Shown here piece after piece: positions 15,644 through 23,554 of a stretch of DNA of 24,519 nt. The position numbers and the translations under genes were made by a program. How positions within the stretch are numbered: the stretch's first letter is position 1; each line of letters begins with the position of its first letter. The notes below the pieces were generated by a model. It was not told where the DNA came from. It worked only from the letters and a program-made list of their open reading frames with translations, and ran no database searches. Origin of the DNA: an uncultured Eubacteriales bacterium (GTDB lineage Bacteria > Bacillota > Clostridia > Oscillospirales > CAG-382); NCBI GenBank assembly GCA_934446095.1, contig CAKSDR010000020.1, positions 1-24,519 on the forward strand, in the 5' to 3' direction.

Positions 15644-16615
15644 ATGCCTGAAAATATTTTTGTTGATTCAAAACCTGGTGTTGAAAACATCGAAGGGCTA
15701 AAAGAAAATGTTTTTGAAATATGCGACATCGAAAGACTTGATGTTTCTGTTTCAAAAAACTGCGGTATCACAAGGTCCGCGGCCGCAAAACTTATAGAAG
15801 ACGGCAATGTTTTTGTGAACGGAAACCGGGTAATGTCAAAAAGCATAAAGCCGGATGCGGGCGCAAAAATTACGGTCCTTGTCCCAAAGCCGAAAGAGTG
15901 CTGCGCAAAGCCTCAGAATATCGATATCAAAATAGTGTATGAAGATGACGATCTGCTTGTTGTAAATAAACCTCAGGGAATGGTTGTTCATCCGGCCCCG
16001 GGGAATTATGAAAACACACTTGTTAATGCGCTGCTGTATCATTGCAAGGGAAATCTTTCCGGGATTAACGGAGTGATAAGACCCGGCATTGTTCACAGAA
16101 TCGATAAAAATACAAGCGGACTTTTGATTGTTGCAAAAAATGACGCTTCGCACAAAAAACTTGCTTCTCAGATAAAGGAACATTCCTTTACAAGAATTTA
16201 TAATGCGGTTCTTTTGGGAAATCTTAAAGATGACGAGGGAACAATTGACCTTCCTATAGGCAGACATTTCTCAGACAGAAAAAAGATGGCGGTCACGCAG
16301 AAAAATTCCAAAAACGCCGTTACACATTACAAGGTTTTAAAAAGATACAACGGATATTGCCTTGTGATGCTGAAACTCGAAACCGGAAGAACTCATCAGA
16401 TAAGAGTTCATATGTCATATATAGGCCATCCGGTTCTTGGGGATACCGTTTATTCAAAGAATGACAAGGGAGCAAAGTTCGGACTTTCCGGGCAATGTCT
16501 GCATGCAAAAGTTATAGGCTTTGTCCATCCCTCAACCGGAAAATATATGGAATTCGACTCTCCGCTGCCTGAATATTTTGAATCCGTACTGAAAAAACTT
16601 GATAAATTATCTTAA
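15644..16615 (+). CDS. rluD: RluA/RluD family 23S rRNA pseudouridine synthase
   Basis: The 323 residues comprise an S4 RNA-binding domain (about 30-82: ERLDVSVSKNCGITRSAAAKLIEDGNVFVNG) and the RluA-type catalytic domain, with the motif HRIDKNTSGLLIVAK containing the catalytic D154. The closing block is GRTHQIRVHMSYIGHPVLGDTVY. A 25-residue N-terminal extension before the S4 domain is of unknown use. This is the relative of Bacillus YlyB; the exact 23S position modified cannot be told from sequence. It starts 2 nt after the lspA stop, so is translationally coupled. Confidence 0.93.
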   Translation: MPENIFVDSKPGVENIEGLKENVFEICDIERLDVSVSKNCGITRSAAAKLIEDGNVFVNGNRVMSKSIKPDAGAKITVLVPKPKECCAKPQNIDIKIVYEDDDLLVVNKPQGMVVHPAPGNYENTLVNALLYHCKGNLSGINGVIRPGIVHRIDKNTSGLLIVAKNDASHKKLASQIKEHSFTRIYNAVLLGNLKDDEGTIDLPIGRHFSDRKKMAVTQKNSKNAVTHYKVLKRYNGYCLVMLKLETGRTHQIRVHMSYIGHPVLGDTVYSKNDKGAKFGLSGQCLHAKVIGFVHPSTGKYMEFDSPLPEYFESVLKKLDKLS

Positions 16616-16645
16616 AATAAAATTATCTGTGATAGGGGAAAAACA

Positions 16646-17476
16646 ATGGATAAGAAAAAACTCGGCAAAATTGCCTTGAATATCAGAAAAAATGCCGTAA
16701 CTGCCGTATACAGCGCAGGTTCGGGTCATCCGGGTGGCTCGCTCAGTATTGCCGACATACTTGCATATTTGTATTTTGAACAAATGCATGTTGATGCGGA
16801 TAATCCTTATGACGAAAACCGCGACAGGTTTGTTCTTTCTAAAGGACATACGGCGCCGGCTTATTACAGCGCACTTGCGGAAAAGGGATATTTTTCAAAA
16901 GATGAAATAATAAATTTCAGAAAATACGACAGTTTTTTGCAGGGGCATCCCGATATGAAGAAAGTTCCCGGAGTGGATATGTCTACAGGCTCGCTCGGAA
17001 TGGGCCTTTCCGCCGCATGCGGAATGGCGCTTGCAGCAAGGATAAACGGCAAAAAATATAACGTTTATGCAATAACCGGCGACGGTGAGATTCAGGAGGG
17101 ACAGATCTGGGAGGCGGCAATGTTTGCTTCGCACTATAAACTCTCCAATCTTTGCCTTTTTGTAGATAATAACGGACTTCAAATTGACGGAAGTGTAAAG
17201 GATGTTATGAGTCCGTATCCGATAGATGAAAAGTTTGCGTCTTTCGGCTGGAATGTGATAAATATCGACGGACATAATTTTGATGAAATCGAAAAGGCTT
17301 GCAAATGTTTTGAAAAGTCCGAAAAACCTATGGCTGTGATTTGCAGAACAATAAAGGGAAAAGGCGTATCTTTCATGGAAAATCAGGCTTCATGGCACGG
17401 AAAAGCGCCGAACAAGGAACAGTATGAACAGGCGATGAGCGAACTTAATGATGCGCTTGCAGCATTGAACGACTGA
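16646..17476 (+). CDS. tktN: Transketolase, N-terminal subunit
   Basis: This is the thiamine-diphosphate-binding half of a split transketolase of the non-oxidative pentose phosphate pathway. The 276 residues show GSGHPGGSLSIADILAYLYF (25-44), SKGHTAPAYYSALAE, STGSLGMGLSAACGMALA, and the TPP motif GDGE...DNN (145-148 and 174-176). GGGG lies ahead of ATG 16646. The C-terminal half is the next gene, 16 nt on. Split transketolases are common in Clostridia and archaea. Confidence 0.94.
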   Translation: MDKKKLGKIALNIRKNAVTAVYSAGSGHPGGSLSIADILAYLYFEQMHVDADNPYDENRDRFVLSKGHTAPAYYSALAEKGYFSKDEIINFRKYDSFLQGHPDMKKVPGVDMSTGSLGMGLSAACGMALAARINGKKYNVYAITGDGEIQEGQIWEAAMFASHYKLSNLCLFVDNNGLQIDGSVKDVMSPYPIDEKFASFGWNVINIDGHNFDEIEKACKCFEKSEKPMAVICRTIKGKGVSFMENQASWHGKAPNKEQYEQAMSELNDALAALND

Positions 17477-17492
17477 TTTTAAGGAGGAAAAT

Positions 17493-18434
17493 ATGTCTGA
17501 AAAAATAGCAACGAGGGAAGCGTATGGAAATGCGCTTGCGCAACTCGGAGAAAAATATGAAAAATTGGTAGTTCTTGATGCCGATCTTGCCGAGGCAACA
17601 AAGACTGCCATATTCAAGAAAAAGTTTCCCGAAAGATTTTTTGACTGCGGAATAGCTGAGGCTAATATGATTTCGGTGGCGGCAGGCCTTGCAACAACAG
17701 GACTTATACCTTTTGCAAGTTCATTTGCAATGTTCGCCTCCGGCAGAGCGTATGAACAGATAAGAAATTCAGTAGGATATCCGCATTTGAATGTTAAAAT
17801 CGGCGCTACTCACGCGGGAATTTCGGTAGGAGAGGACGGCGCTACCCATCAGTGTATCGAGGATATTGCGCTTATGAGGGAAATTCCCGGAATGACTGTT
17901 ATAAATCCGGCCGACGCAACCGAAGCGGCTCTCGCCGTTGAGGCAGCAATTTGCCATAACGGACCATGCTACTTAAGATTCGGCAGGCTTGCAACGCCTG
18001 TAATCTTCGGGAATGATTATAAATTTGAACTCGGAAAAGGCGTAAAACTTACCGAAGGAAAAGATGTTACGATAATTGCAACGGGCCTTACGGTTCATAT
18101 GGCACTTGAGGCGGCTGAAATTTTAAAAACAGACGGAATAGGCGCAAGAGTCGTAAATATCCACACGATAAAACCTATCGATAAGGATATAATCATTGAC
18201 AGCGCAAAACAAACCGGGGTAATTCTCACGTGCGAGGAACACAGCGTAATCGGCGGACTTGGCTCGGCAGTGTGCGAAGTTGTAAGCGAATATTGTCCGG
18301 TGCCCGTTATGAGATTCGGAATAAACGACGAGTTCGGACGTTCCGGAAAAGCGGAAAAATTGCTTGAATTGTATGGATTTACTGCAAAGAATATTGCATG
18401 GCATGCAAAAAATGCAGTTGATTTGAAAAAATAA
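17493..18434 (+). CDS. tktC: Transketolase, C-terminal subunit
   Basis: The 313 residues supply the pyrimidine-binding and C-terminal domains missing from the preceding gene. Key points are DADLAEATKTAIF (29-41), DCGIAEANMISVAAGLA with the catalytic glutamate E56, the GATHAGISVGEDGATHQCIEDIALMR region (108 onward), and the C-terminal VVNIHTIKPIDKDII and SVIGGLGSAVCE blocks. The 1-deoxyxylulose-5-phosphate synthase family is excluded because the domains are split and the N-terminal partner is transketolase-like. AAGGAGGA gives a strong ribosome-binding site. Confidence 0.94.
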   Translation: MSEKIATREAYGNALAQLGEKYEKLVVLDADLAEATKTAIFKKKFPERFFDCGIAEANMISVAAGLATTGLIPFASSFAMFASGRAYEQIRNSVGYPHLNVKIGATHAGISVGEDGATHQCIEDIALMREIPGMTVINPADATEAALAVEAAICHNGPCYLRFGRLATPVIFGNDYKFELGKGVKLTEGKDVTIIATGLTVHMALEAAEILKTDGIGARVVNIHTIKPIDKDIIIDSAKQTGVILTCEEHSVIGGLGSAVCEVVSEYCPVPVMRFGINDEFGRSGKAEKLLELYGFTAKNIAWHAKNAVDLKK

Positions 18435-18474
18435 GACTCAAAAGTGAATTTTTTGTAAATTTACGGAAAAAATA

Positions 18475-18503
18475 TTTCCAAATATTAATTTATCTGGTAG
18501 AAT
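18475..18503 (+). promoter_or_regulatory. Candidate promoter of rpsB-tsf
   Basis: TTTCCA (18475-18480), a 17-base spacer, then TAGAAT (18498-18503) with TG at 18495-18496 giving an extended -10. The -35 is weak (four of six). It leaves a leader of about 120 nt before rpsB. Confidence 0.55.
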
Positions 18504-18509
18504 AAATAA

Positions 18510-18633
18510 GTTGACCGGCATATCCGTGTCACAAAATAACACACGCAAAAATCTCGGCTGGGTTCCGCATAAGCGGTGTTGCCGCGCTGACAGGTTTTTA
18601 GCGGAGGAAAAAACTCAAAGGGGGACATTAAAA
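18510..18633 (+). promoter_or_regulatory. Structured 5' leader of rpsB (candidate autoregulatory RNA)
   Basis: Hairpins: CGTGT/ACACG (18525-18529 and 18541-18545); CGGC/GCCG (18555-18558 and 18581-18584) enclosing CCGC/GCGG (18565-18568 and 18573-18576); and a competing CCGC/GCGG pairing (18582-18585 with 18601-18604) that would involve GCGGAGG just before the start region. Two ribosome-binding-like tracts, GCGGAGG and AAAGGGGG, precede GTG 18634. Autogenous control by S2 is inferred, not shown. Confidence 0.45.
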
Positions 18634-19386
18634 GTGTCAGTAGTATCAATGAAACAACTTTTAGAAGCAGGTGTTCATTTCGGACATCAGACAAGAAGAT
18701 GGAATCCTAAGATGGCGGAATATATTTACACCGAAAGAAACGGCGTATATATTATCGACCTTCAGAAAACGGTAAAAAAACTTGAAGAAGCGTATATGTT
18801 TGTACGCGAAGTATCAATGGAAGGCGGCAATATTCTTTTTGTCGGAACAAAAAAACAGGCAGCCGAAGCTATTAAAGAAGAGGCTGAAAGAGCCGGCGTA
18901 AACTTTGTTAACGTAAGATGGCTCGGCGGTATGCTCACAAACTTCAAGACAATCAAAAAGAGTATAGCAAGACTTAACAATCTTCATACAATGGAAGATA
19001 ACGGAACTTTCGATCTTCTTCCCAAAAAAGAAGTTATAAACCTTGTAAAAGAAATCAATGACCTCGAAAGAAACCTCGGCGGTATCAAAAACATGAAAAC
19101 TCTTCCCGCCGCAATGTTTGTAGTAGACCCGAGAAAAGAGAAAAATGCAGTTGCGGAAGCAAAGAAACTCGGAATTCCGGTTGTTGCAATAGTTGACACA
19201 AACTGTGATCCTGATGATGTTGACTATGTAATTCCCGGTAACGACGACGCAATCCGCGGAATTAAACTTATTCTTTCTGTTATGGCAGATGCAGTTCTTG
19301 AAGGAAGACAGGGAGAACAGTTGACAGATGCGGGTTCTTCTGACGAAGCAGCAGATGCTGCAACTGAAGAAACTGCTGCAGAATAA
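18634..19386 (+). CDS. rpsB: 30S ribosomal protein S2
   Basis: The frame is open from TTG 18511, but the protein begins at GTG 18634, where AAAGGGGG lies nine bases upstream and the sequence becomes SVVSMKQLLEAGVHFGHQ, the family N-terminus. The 250-residue product has the FGHQTRRWNPKM block, IIDLQKTVKKLEEAY, FVGTKKQAAEAI, RWLGGMLTNFKTIKKSI, PAAMFVVDPRKEKNAV and VDTNCDPDDVDYVIPGNDDAIR. The C-terminal tail is acidic and alanine-rich, as often seen. It is followed by tsf after 25 nt, in one transcript. Confidence 0.97.
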   Translation: MSVVSMKQLLEAGVHFGHQTRRWNPKMAEYIYTERNGVYIIDLQKTVKKLEEAYMFVREVSMEGGNILFVGTKKQAAEAIKEEAERAGVNFVNVRWLGGMLTNFKTIKKSIARLNNLHTMEDNGTFDLLPKKEVINLVKEINDLERNLGGIKNMKTLPAAMFVVDPRKEKNAVAEAKKLGIPVVAIVDTNCDPDDVDYVIPGNDDAIRGIKLILSVMADAVLEGRQGEQLTDAGSSDEAADAATEETAAE

Positions 19387-19411
19387 TTTAGTTTTTGGAG
19401 GGTAATAAATT

Positions 19412-20326
19412 ATGGCATTTACAGCAAAAGACGTAGCTGATCTTCGTGCAAAGACAGGAATCGGTATGATGGAATGCAAGAAAGCTCTTGCAGAAGCAAA
19501 CGGAGATGCCGAGGAAGCAATAAAAATTCTTCGTGAAAAAGGACTTGCAGTTGCAGCTAAAAAGGCAGACAGAATCGCTGCAGACGGCGTGGTTGATATC
19601 CTTGTTGACGGTGATACAGCCGCTATGATAGAAGTTAACTCAGAAACAGACTTCGTTGCTAAAAACGAAACATTCAAAGCATTTGTAAAAGATCTTCTTA
19701 AAACTATTCTTGCTACAAGACCTCAGAATGTAGACGAATTGCTTGCAGGAAAGTATCTTGACACAAACGATACTGTTGACGCAGTTTTAAAAGAAAAGAT
19801 TTTCTCCATCGGTGAAAAACTTACTATAAGACGTTTTGTTATAGTTGAAGGTATTCTTTCAACATATATTCACAACGGCGGTACAATAGGAGTTATAGTT
19901 AAGGCTTGCGCAGGAAATGATTCGGCTGAAGTAAAAGCAGTGCTTAAGAACGTTGCTTTGCAGATTGCCGCAATGAATCCGTTGTATCTTAACAAAGAAG
20001 ATGTTCCGGAAAATGTTATTGCTGAAGAAAAAGCAATTCTTATGGAACAGATTAAGAATGACGAAAAGAATAAAAATAAACCCGAACAGATCATTGAAAA
20101 GATGGTTACTGGCAAAATCGGCAAATATTACGATACAAACTGCCTTAACGAACAGGAATATGTAAAAGACGATTCCAAGAAAGTAAAGGCATACGTTGCC
20201 GATGAAGCAAAGGCTCTCGGAACTGAAATTACACTTTCAGTTTTCTATCGTTTTGAAAAGGGCGAAGGAATTCAGAAAAGAGAAGACAACTTTGCTGAAG
20301 AAATTGCAAAACTTACACAAAAATAA
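19412..20326 (+). CDS. tsf: Elongation factor Ts
   Basis: EF-Ts catalyses GDP release from EF-Tu. The 304 residues start AFTAKDVADLRAKTGIGMMECKKALAEANGDAEEAI, then LREKGLAVAAKKADRIAADGVV (the UBA-like N-terminal domain and the start of the core), and INVNSETDFVA-type sequence as IEVNSETDFVAKNE. Two dimerisation-type core subdomains follow. GGAGG sits before ATG 19412. It is normally followed by pyrH and frr; here a terminator and prs follow instead. Confidence 0.97.
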   Translation: MAFTAKDVADLRAKTGIGMMECKKALAEANGDAEEAIKILREKGLAVAAKKADRIAADGVVDILVDGDTAAMIEVNSETDFVAKNETFKAFVKDLLKTILATRPQNVDELLAGKYLDTNDTVDAVLKEKIFSIGEKLTIRRFVIVEGILSTYIHNGGTIGVIVKACAGNDSAEVKAVLKNVALQIAAMNPLYLNKEDVPENVIAEEKAILMEQIKNDEKNKNKPEQIIEKMVTGKIGKYYDTNCLNEQEYVKDDSKKVKAYVADEAKALGTEITLSVFYRFEKGEGIQKREDNFAEEIAKLTQK

Positions 20327-20339
20327 TTTGATTAAAAAA

Positions 20340-20371
20340 GGTCCGGCAATATGGCCGGACCCTTTTGTTTT
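20340..20371 (+). terminator. Terminator of rpsB-tsf
   Basis: GGTCCGGC/GCCGGACC (20340-20347 and 20354-20361) with a six-base loop, followed by C and a T-rich tail (TTTTGTTTTTT). It lies 13 nt after the tsf stop. Confidence 0.9.
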
Positions 20372-20397
20372 TTATGTCATATTTATGGTATTTTATG

Positions 20398-20427
20398 TTG
20401 ACAATAATTGCTCTGTAATGGTATAAT
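20398..20427 (+). promoter_or_regulatory. Sigma-A promoter of prs
   Basis: Perfect TTGACA (20398-20403) and perfect TATAAT (20422-20427) with an 18-base spacer and TG one base before the -10. It is about 55 nt upstream of the start codon and one of the best promoters in the window. Confidence 0.88.
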
Positions 20428-20483
20428 AAATTGTAAAAAACTTAACATAATTGTTGTTTTATGTATAAACATGGAGGAAAAAT

Positions 20484-21605
20484 ATGCAGGATTTATCAAG
20501 AGAAGTACCATATGGTGAACTTGCCATAATAGGTACAAGAGGCACTGAAGCGATGCTTGAACGCATTCAGAAGTATATCGGAGAATGGAGAAAAGAAGAG
20601 GGGAAATATATTATAAAAGCATCTTTCCCGAGATTTGGTACCGGAGAAGGAAAGGGCTTGCTTTCGGAATCTGTAAGAGGAAAAGATGTATTTATAGTTG
20701 CGGATTGCTATGATTATCATATGACATACAATATGCGCGGCGTTGATGTGCCAATGAGTCCTGACGAACATTTTGCAGATCTTAAAAGGGTGATTTCGGC
20801 TGTCGGAGGAAAGGCAAAAAGAATTTCGGTTGTAATGCCGATGCTTTATTCAAGCAGACAGCACAGAGTAGCCGGAAGAGAATCGCTTGACTGCGCTATG
20901 GCGTTAAAAGAACTTTCTGATCTCGGTGTTGAAAATATTATGACATTTGACGCACATGACGAAAGAGTCAGAAATGCAATTCCGCTTGACGGATTTGACA
21001 ATCTTATGCCGACATACCAGATGCTGAAAGCTTTCTTTAAAAATGAAAACGACATTGACAGAAGCAAACTTATGATAGTATCACCCGATGAAGGCGCAAT
21101 CCACAGAGGAATGTATTATTCCGCAGTGCTTGGAACTCCTTTGTCAATGTTTTATAAAAAGAGGGATTATTCTGTTGTTGAAAACGGAAGAAATCCGATA
21201 AAGTCGCACGAATATCTCGGTGACGATGTAAGCGGAAAAGATTTGATAGTTGTAGATGATATTGCATCTTCAGGAGAATCTTTCCTTCATATACTTGATA
21301 AATTAAAGTCAAAAGGAGCAAGAAGAATCTACGGATTTTTTACATTCGGTATTTTCTGCAACGGCCTTTCAGTCATGGATAAGTATTACAGCGAAGGCAT
21401 GTTTGATAAAGTATATGCGACAAACTCTATATATAATTCTCCGGAACTTCTTTCAAGACCGTGGTTCTGTGAAGTAAACCTTATAAAGTACATAGCATAC
21501 TATATAGAGGCATTAAATATAAACAAGAGCGTAAGCAAACTTATGGATTCTCTTGAAAGAATCAATAATTTGCTTGCAAAAGTAGATAGCAATAAAATTA
21601 AATAA
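20484..21605 (+). CDS. prs: Ribose-phosphate pyrophosphokinase, long atypical form
   Basis: PRPP synthetase makes 5-phosphoribosyl diphosphate for nucleotide, histidine, tryptophan and NAD synthesis. The 373 residues exceed the usual 310-320. The N-terminal half has the RFGTGEGKGLLSESVRGKDVFIVADCYDY segment and YSSRQHRVAGRESLDCAMAL. FDAHDERVRNAIP (about 153-165) replaces the usual FDLHAxQIQGFF. The PRPP-binding loop is LIVVDDIASSGES, not VDDIIDTGGT. Similar variants, with DDxxSSGES, are known in Clostridia. It has a strong promoter, GGAGGAAAAAT before ATG 20484, and its own terminator, so it is monocistronic. Confidence 0.9.
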   Translation: MQDLSREVPYGELAIIGTRGTEAMLERIQKYIGEWRKEEGKYIIKASFPRFGTGEGKGLLSESVRGKDVFIVADCYDYHMTYNMRGVDVPMSPDEHFADLKRVISAVGGKAKRISVVMPMLYSSRQHRVAGRESLDCAMALKELSDLGVENIMTFDAHDERVRNAIPLDGFDNLMPTYQMLKAFFKNENDIDRSKLMIVSPDEGAIHRGMYYSAVLGTPLSMFYKKRDYSVVENGRNPIKSHEYLGDDVSGKDLIVVDDIASSGESFLHILDKLKSKGARRIYGFFTFGIFCNGLSVMDKYYSEGMFDKVYATNSIYNSPELLSRPWFCEVNLIKYIAYYIEALNINKSVSKLMDSLERINNLLAKVDSNKIK

Positions 21606-21611
21606 TCTCAT

Positions 21612-21652
21612 GAAAGACAGAATGAAAGTTCTGTCTTTCGGTACATTTTTTA
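21612..21652 (+). terminator. Terminator of prs
   Basis: GAAAGACAGAA/TTCTGTCTTTC (21612-21622 and 21629-21639), an 11-bp perfect stem with a six-base loop. The T-run begins about six bases later (TTTTTTAT), so it may be leaky and allow read-through into the next gene, which has no clear promoter of its own. Confidence 0.75.
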
Positions 21653-21669
21653 TATCATAGGAAATACTT

Positions 21670-22791
21670 ATGAACAGAGTTAACAAAAAAAGATCAAAAA
21701 ATTATATTTCAGCAAAAAAGTACGCAGGACAGATTTTATTTTTAATTCTTGTTTTGACTATTTCTCTTGTCGCAGTTTTTAATATGAAAAAAATAGAATC
21801 AAACAACCGGCCTGAAAATCAGCAGGCTATAAACACGGAAAATATTCCGGCGACCGCATCGGATACGGAGCAAAATCCGGAGTCTTATGTAAATATTTCG
21901 GAAGAGCCGGAAGTGTCGGAAAATACGGATGAAAAACCGGTTGAAGAAAATTCGGATTTTGAAAACAAGGATGCTGAGGAAATAAAGGAAGAACCTATAA
22001 TAATGCCGGTAGATGTAAGCGGAATTTCCCTGACAACTTACGACGTATCCATAGAAGTCGGAAGCAAAGTCATGCCTATAGTAACCATGACTCCGCAAAA
22101 TGCCTCGGATAAAAGTGAAATCTGGGTGTCTGACAACACGCTTGTTGCAACGGTTGATAAATATGGGCATATTTTGGGAAAAGGCGAGGGGACTTGTAAA
22201 GTTACGGTAACGTCTGCATCAAATCCTGAAGTTTTCGCGGTTGTAAATGTTTCGGTAACAAAGCGTATAGAACCTGAAGTTACATATATTAACGGTATTC
22301 TTATTGCAAACAAGACATATCCTTTGCCAAAGGATTATAATCCCGGTACCGACAGCACGGCAAAGAACGCACTTGATACTATGATTGCCGCTGCCGCGCA
22401 GGAGAATATCCGCTTATGGTCGCGTTCCGGTTTCAGAAGTTACAGTACACAGATGGCACTTTACAACAATTATGTCAGACGTGACGGAAAGGCTGCGGCC
22501 GATCGTTATTCTGCACGCCCGGGATATTCCGAACATCAGACGGGTCTTGCTTTTGATTTGAATTCACTGAATTTAAGTTTTGCGGATACGCCGGAAGGAA
22601 TCTGGCTTGCCGCACATTGCTATGAATATGGTTTTATAATAAGATATCCTAAAGATAAAGAAGAATTGACAGGTTATATGTATGAGCCGTGGCATGTACG
22701 ATATTTGGGAAATGACGTTGCAAAAGCCGTTTATGAAAGCGGATTGTGCCTTGAAGAATATCTCGGTATCACATCATGCTATGCCGAATGA
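21670..22791 (+). CDS. Membrane-anchored D-alanyl-D-alanine carboxypeptidase (VanY type) with Big_2 domain
   Basis: The 373 residues comprise one N-terminal TM helix (about 19-38), an acidic disordered linker (about 42-112, rich in E, N and S), one bacterial Ig-like Big_2 domain (about 115-197, ending in the GEGTCKVTVTS and VVNVSVT strands) and a VanY domain (about 205-373). Zinc ligands are H289 (in YSEHQTGLAFDL), D296 and H342, with E339 as catalytic base (EPWHVRYLG) and R256 of GFRSY. It removes the terminal D-Ala of peptidoglycan stem peptides. No vanR/S genes are present, so this is a housekeeping wall enzyme. The linker and Ig-like domain would hold the enzyme away from the membrane. 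Confidence 0.93.
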   Translation: MNRVNKKRSKNYISAKKYAGQILFLILVLTISLVAVFNMKKIESNNRPENQQAINTENIPATASDTEQNPESYVNISEEPEVSENTDEKPVEENSDFENKDAEEIKEEPIIMPVDVSGISLTTYDVSIEVGSKVMPIVTMTPQNASDKSEIWVSDNTLVATVDKYGHILGKGEGTCKVTVTSASNPEVFAVVNVSVTKRIEPEVTYINGILIANKTYPLPKDYNPGTDSTAKNALDTMIAAAAQENIRLWSRSGFRSYSTQMALYNNYVRRDGKAAADRYSARPGYSEHQTGLAFDLNSLNLSFADTPEGIWLAAHCYEYGFIIRYPKDKEELTGYMYEPWHVRYLGNDVAKAVYESGLCLEEYLGITSCYAE

Positions 22792-22816
22792 TATAAAAAC
22801 ACAAAAATAAAATAGT

Positions 22817-22847
22817 AAAAAAGTCCGTTTTGCAACGGACTTTTTTT
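22817..22847. terminator. Bidirectional terminator between convergent genes
   Basis: GTCCGTT/AACGGAC (22823-22829 and 22834-22840) with loop TTGC, flanked by AAAAAA on the left and TTTTTTT on the right, so it works from both sides. The minus-strand gene ends at 22846, within the T-run. Confidence 0.9.
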
Positions 22848-23466
22848 ATATAAGTTTTAAAATATTTTCGGGAGGAATTCTCGGATATTTTAATTTTAAA
22901 AGCATGGTGTTGTTGTCTTCGGCATCAAACTGCGCGGGATTTTTATCGAGCAGGCTTTGAGTATAATCAGCAAACTTGATATCTCTGTCAATTGTGAGCC
23001 TGTATTTGTTTTTTTGTTCATATGCGTCCCTGTAAAACCATATAATATTTTTCGGAATTAAAAGTTCCGTGTTCATAATGACAGAAAGTTCCCGCAAAAG
23101 GGCCGAGCATGTGTTATACATCCATTTTATATCGCAGTCAAGAATTCTTTTGGCCTGTTCAATGGATATAATTTCTGATATTTTTTTAAAATATGAACCC
23201 TTAATGCAGTTTTTTATAAGTTTTATGCATGAGTTGTTTTCATAAAATTTTAAAGAAAAATATTCTTTTGTATCAGACATATTAACTTTTGAACGCTTCT
23301 TATCAGATGAGGCGAACATGACTGTTTTGACAGCATAACTTTCTTTGCGGCAGGCGCTGCCGCCGTTTTTTATGCTTTCGGAAACGTTGCTTGATATTCT
23401 TTCGTAATCGTATGTCTTAATATAGTGCCTGATTTCCTGCCGGAAAATATTTTCGGAATTTTGCAT
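22846..23466 (-). CDS. Diverged VTC-domain protein (polyphosphate polymerase-like)
   Basis: The 206 residues follow the outline of a VTC domain: RQEIRHYI (9-16), YAVKTVMFAS in the place of the usual Y-x-I-x-SLYFD strand, a K-rich middle, IPKNIIWFYRDAYE, YRLTIDRDIKF (155-165) and the closing strand MLLKLKYP. Family members make polyphosphate in a basic tunnel. Here several key places differ: the R-x-R-x-Y strand reads FSLKFY (70-75), and the glutamate of the last E-x-K strand is K191. The protein may therefore be inactive or bind polyanions only. No CotH or DUF4956 gene, its usual companions, is in view. GGAGA lies before ATG 23466, and a sporulation-type promoter candidate lies upstream. Confidence 0.62.
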   Translation of the reverse strand: MQNSENIFRQEIRHYIKTYDYERISSNVSESIKNGGSACRKESYAVKTVMFASSDKKRSKVNMSDTKEYFSLKFYENNSCIKLIKNCIKGSYFKKISEIISIEQAKRILDCDIKWMYNTCSALLRELSVIMNTELLIPKNIIWFYRDAYEQKNKYRLTIDRDIKFADYTQSLLDKNPAQFDAEDNNTMLLKLKYPRIPPENILKLI

Positions 23467-23487
23467 TTTTTGTCTCCAATAAAATTC

Positions 23488-23515
23488 TGTATGCTAAAAT
23501 TTTACAGTTGATATG
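23488..23515 (-). promoter_or_regulatory. Candidate sigma-E-like sporulation promoter of the VTC-like gene
   Basis: On the minus strand CATATCA (23515-23509) is followed after 15 bases by CATACAGA (23493-23486), close to the sigma-E pattern of an ATA-containing -35 and a CATACA -10. Just upstream are two direct repeats of TGCCGTCA, three bases apart (23534-23516). Short motifs like these can occur by chance. Confidence 0.42.
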
Positions 23516-23554
23516 TGACGGCAAGATGACGGCAGTCTGATAATGAGAGGAAAA

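Noticed and set aside
18511..18633. rpsB start at TTG 18511, adding 41 residues
   Set aside because: The extra stretch is not S2-like and overlaps the structured leader; GTG 18634 has AAAGGGGG upstream and gives the family N-terminus.
18814..19677. Minus-strand frame of 287 codons across rpsB and tsf
   Set aside because: It is the antisense shadow of two certain ribosomal genes; composition is serine/phenylalanine/cysteine-rich and there is no ribosome-binding site.
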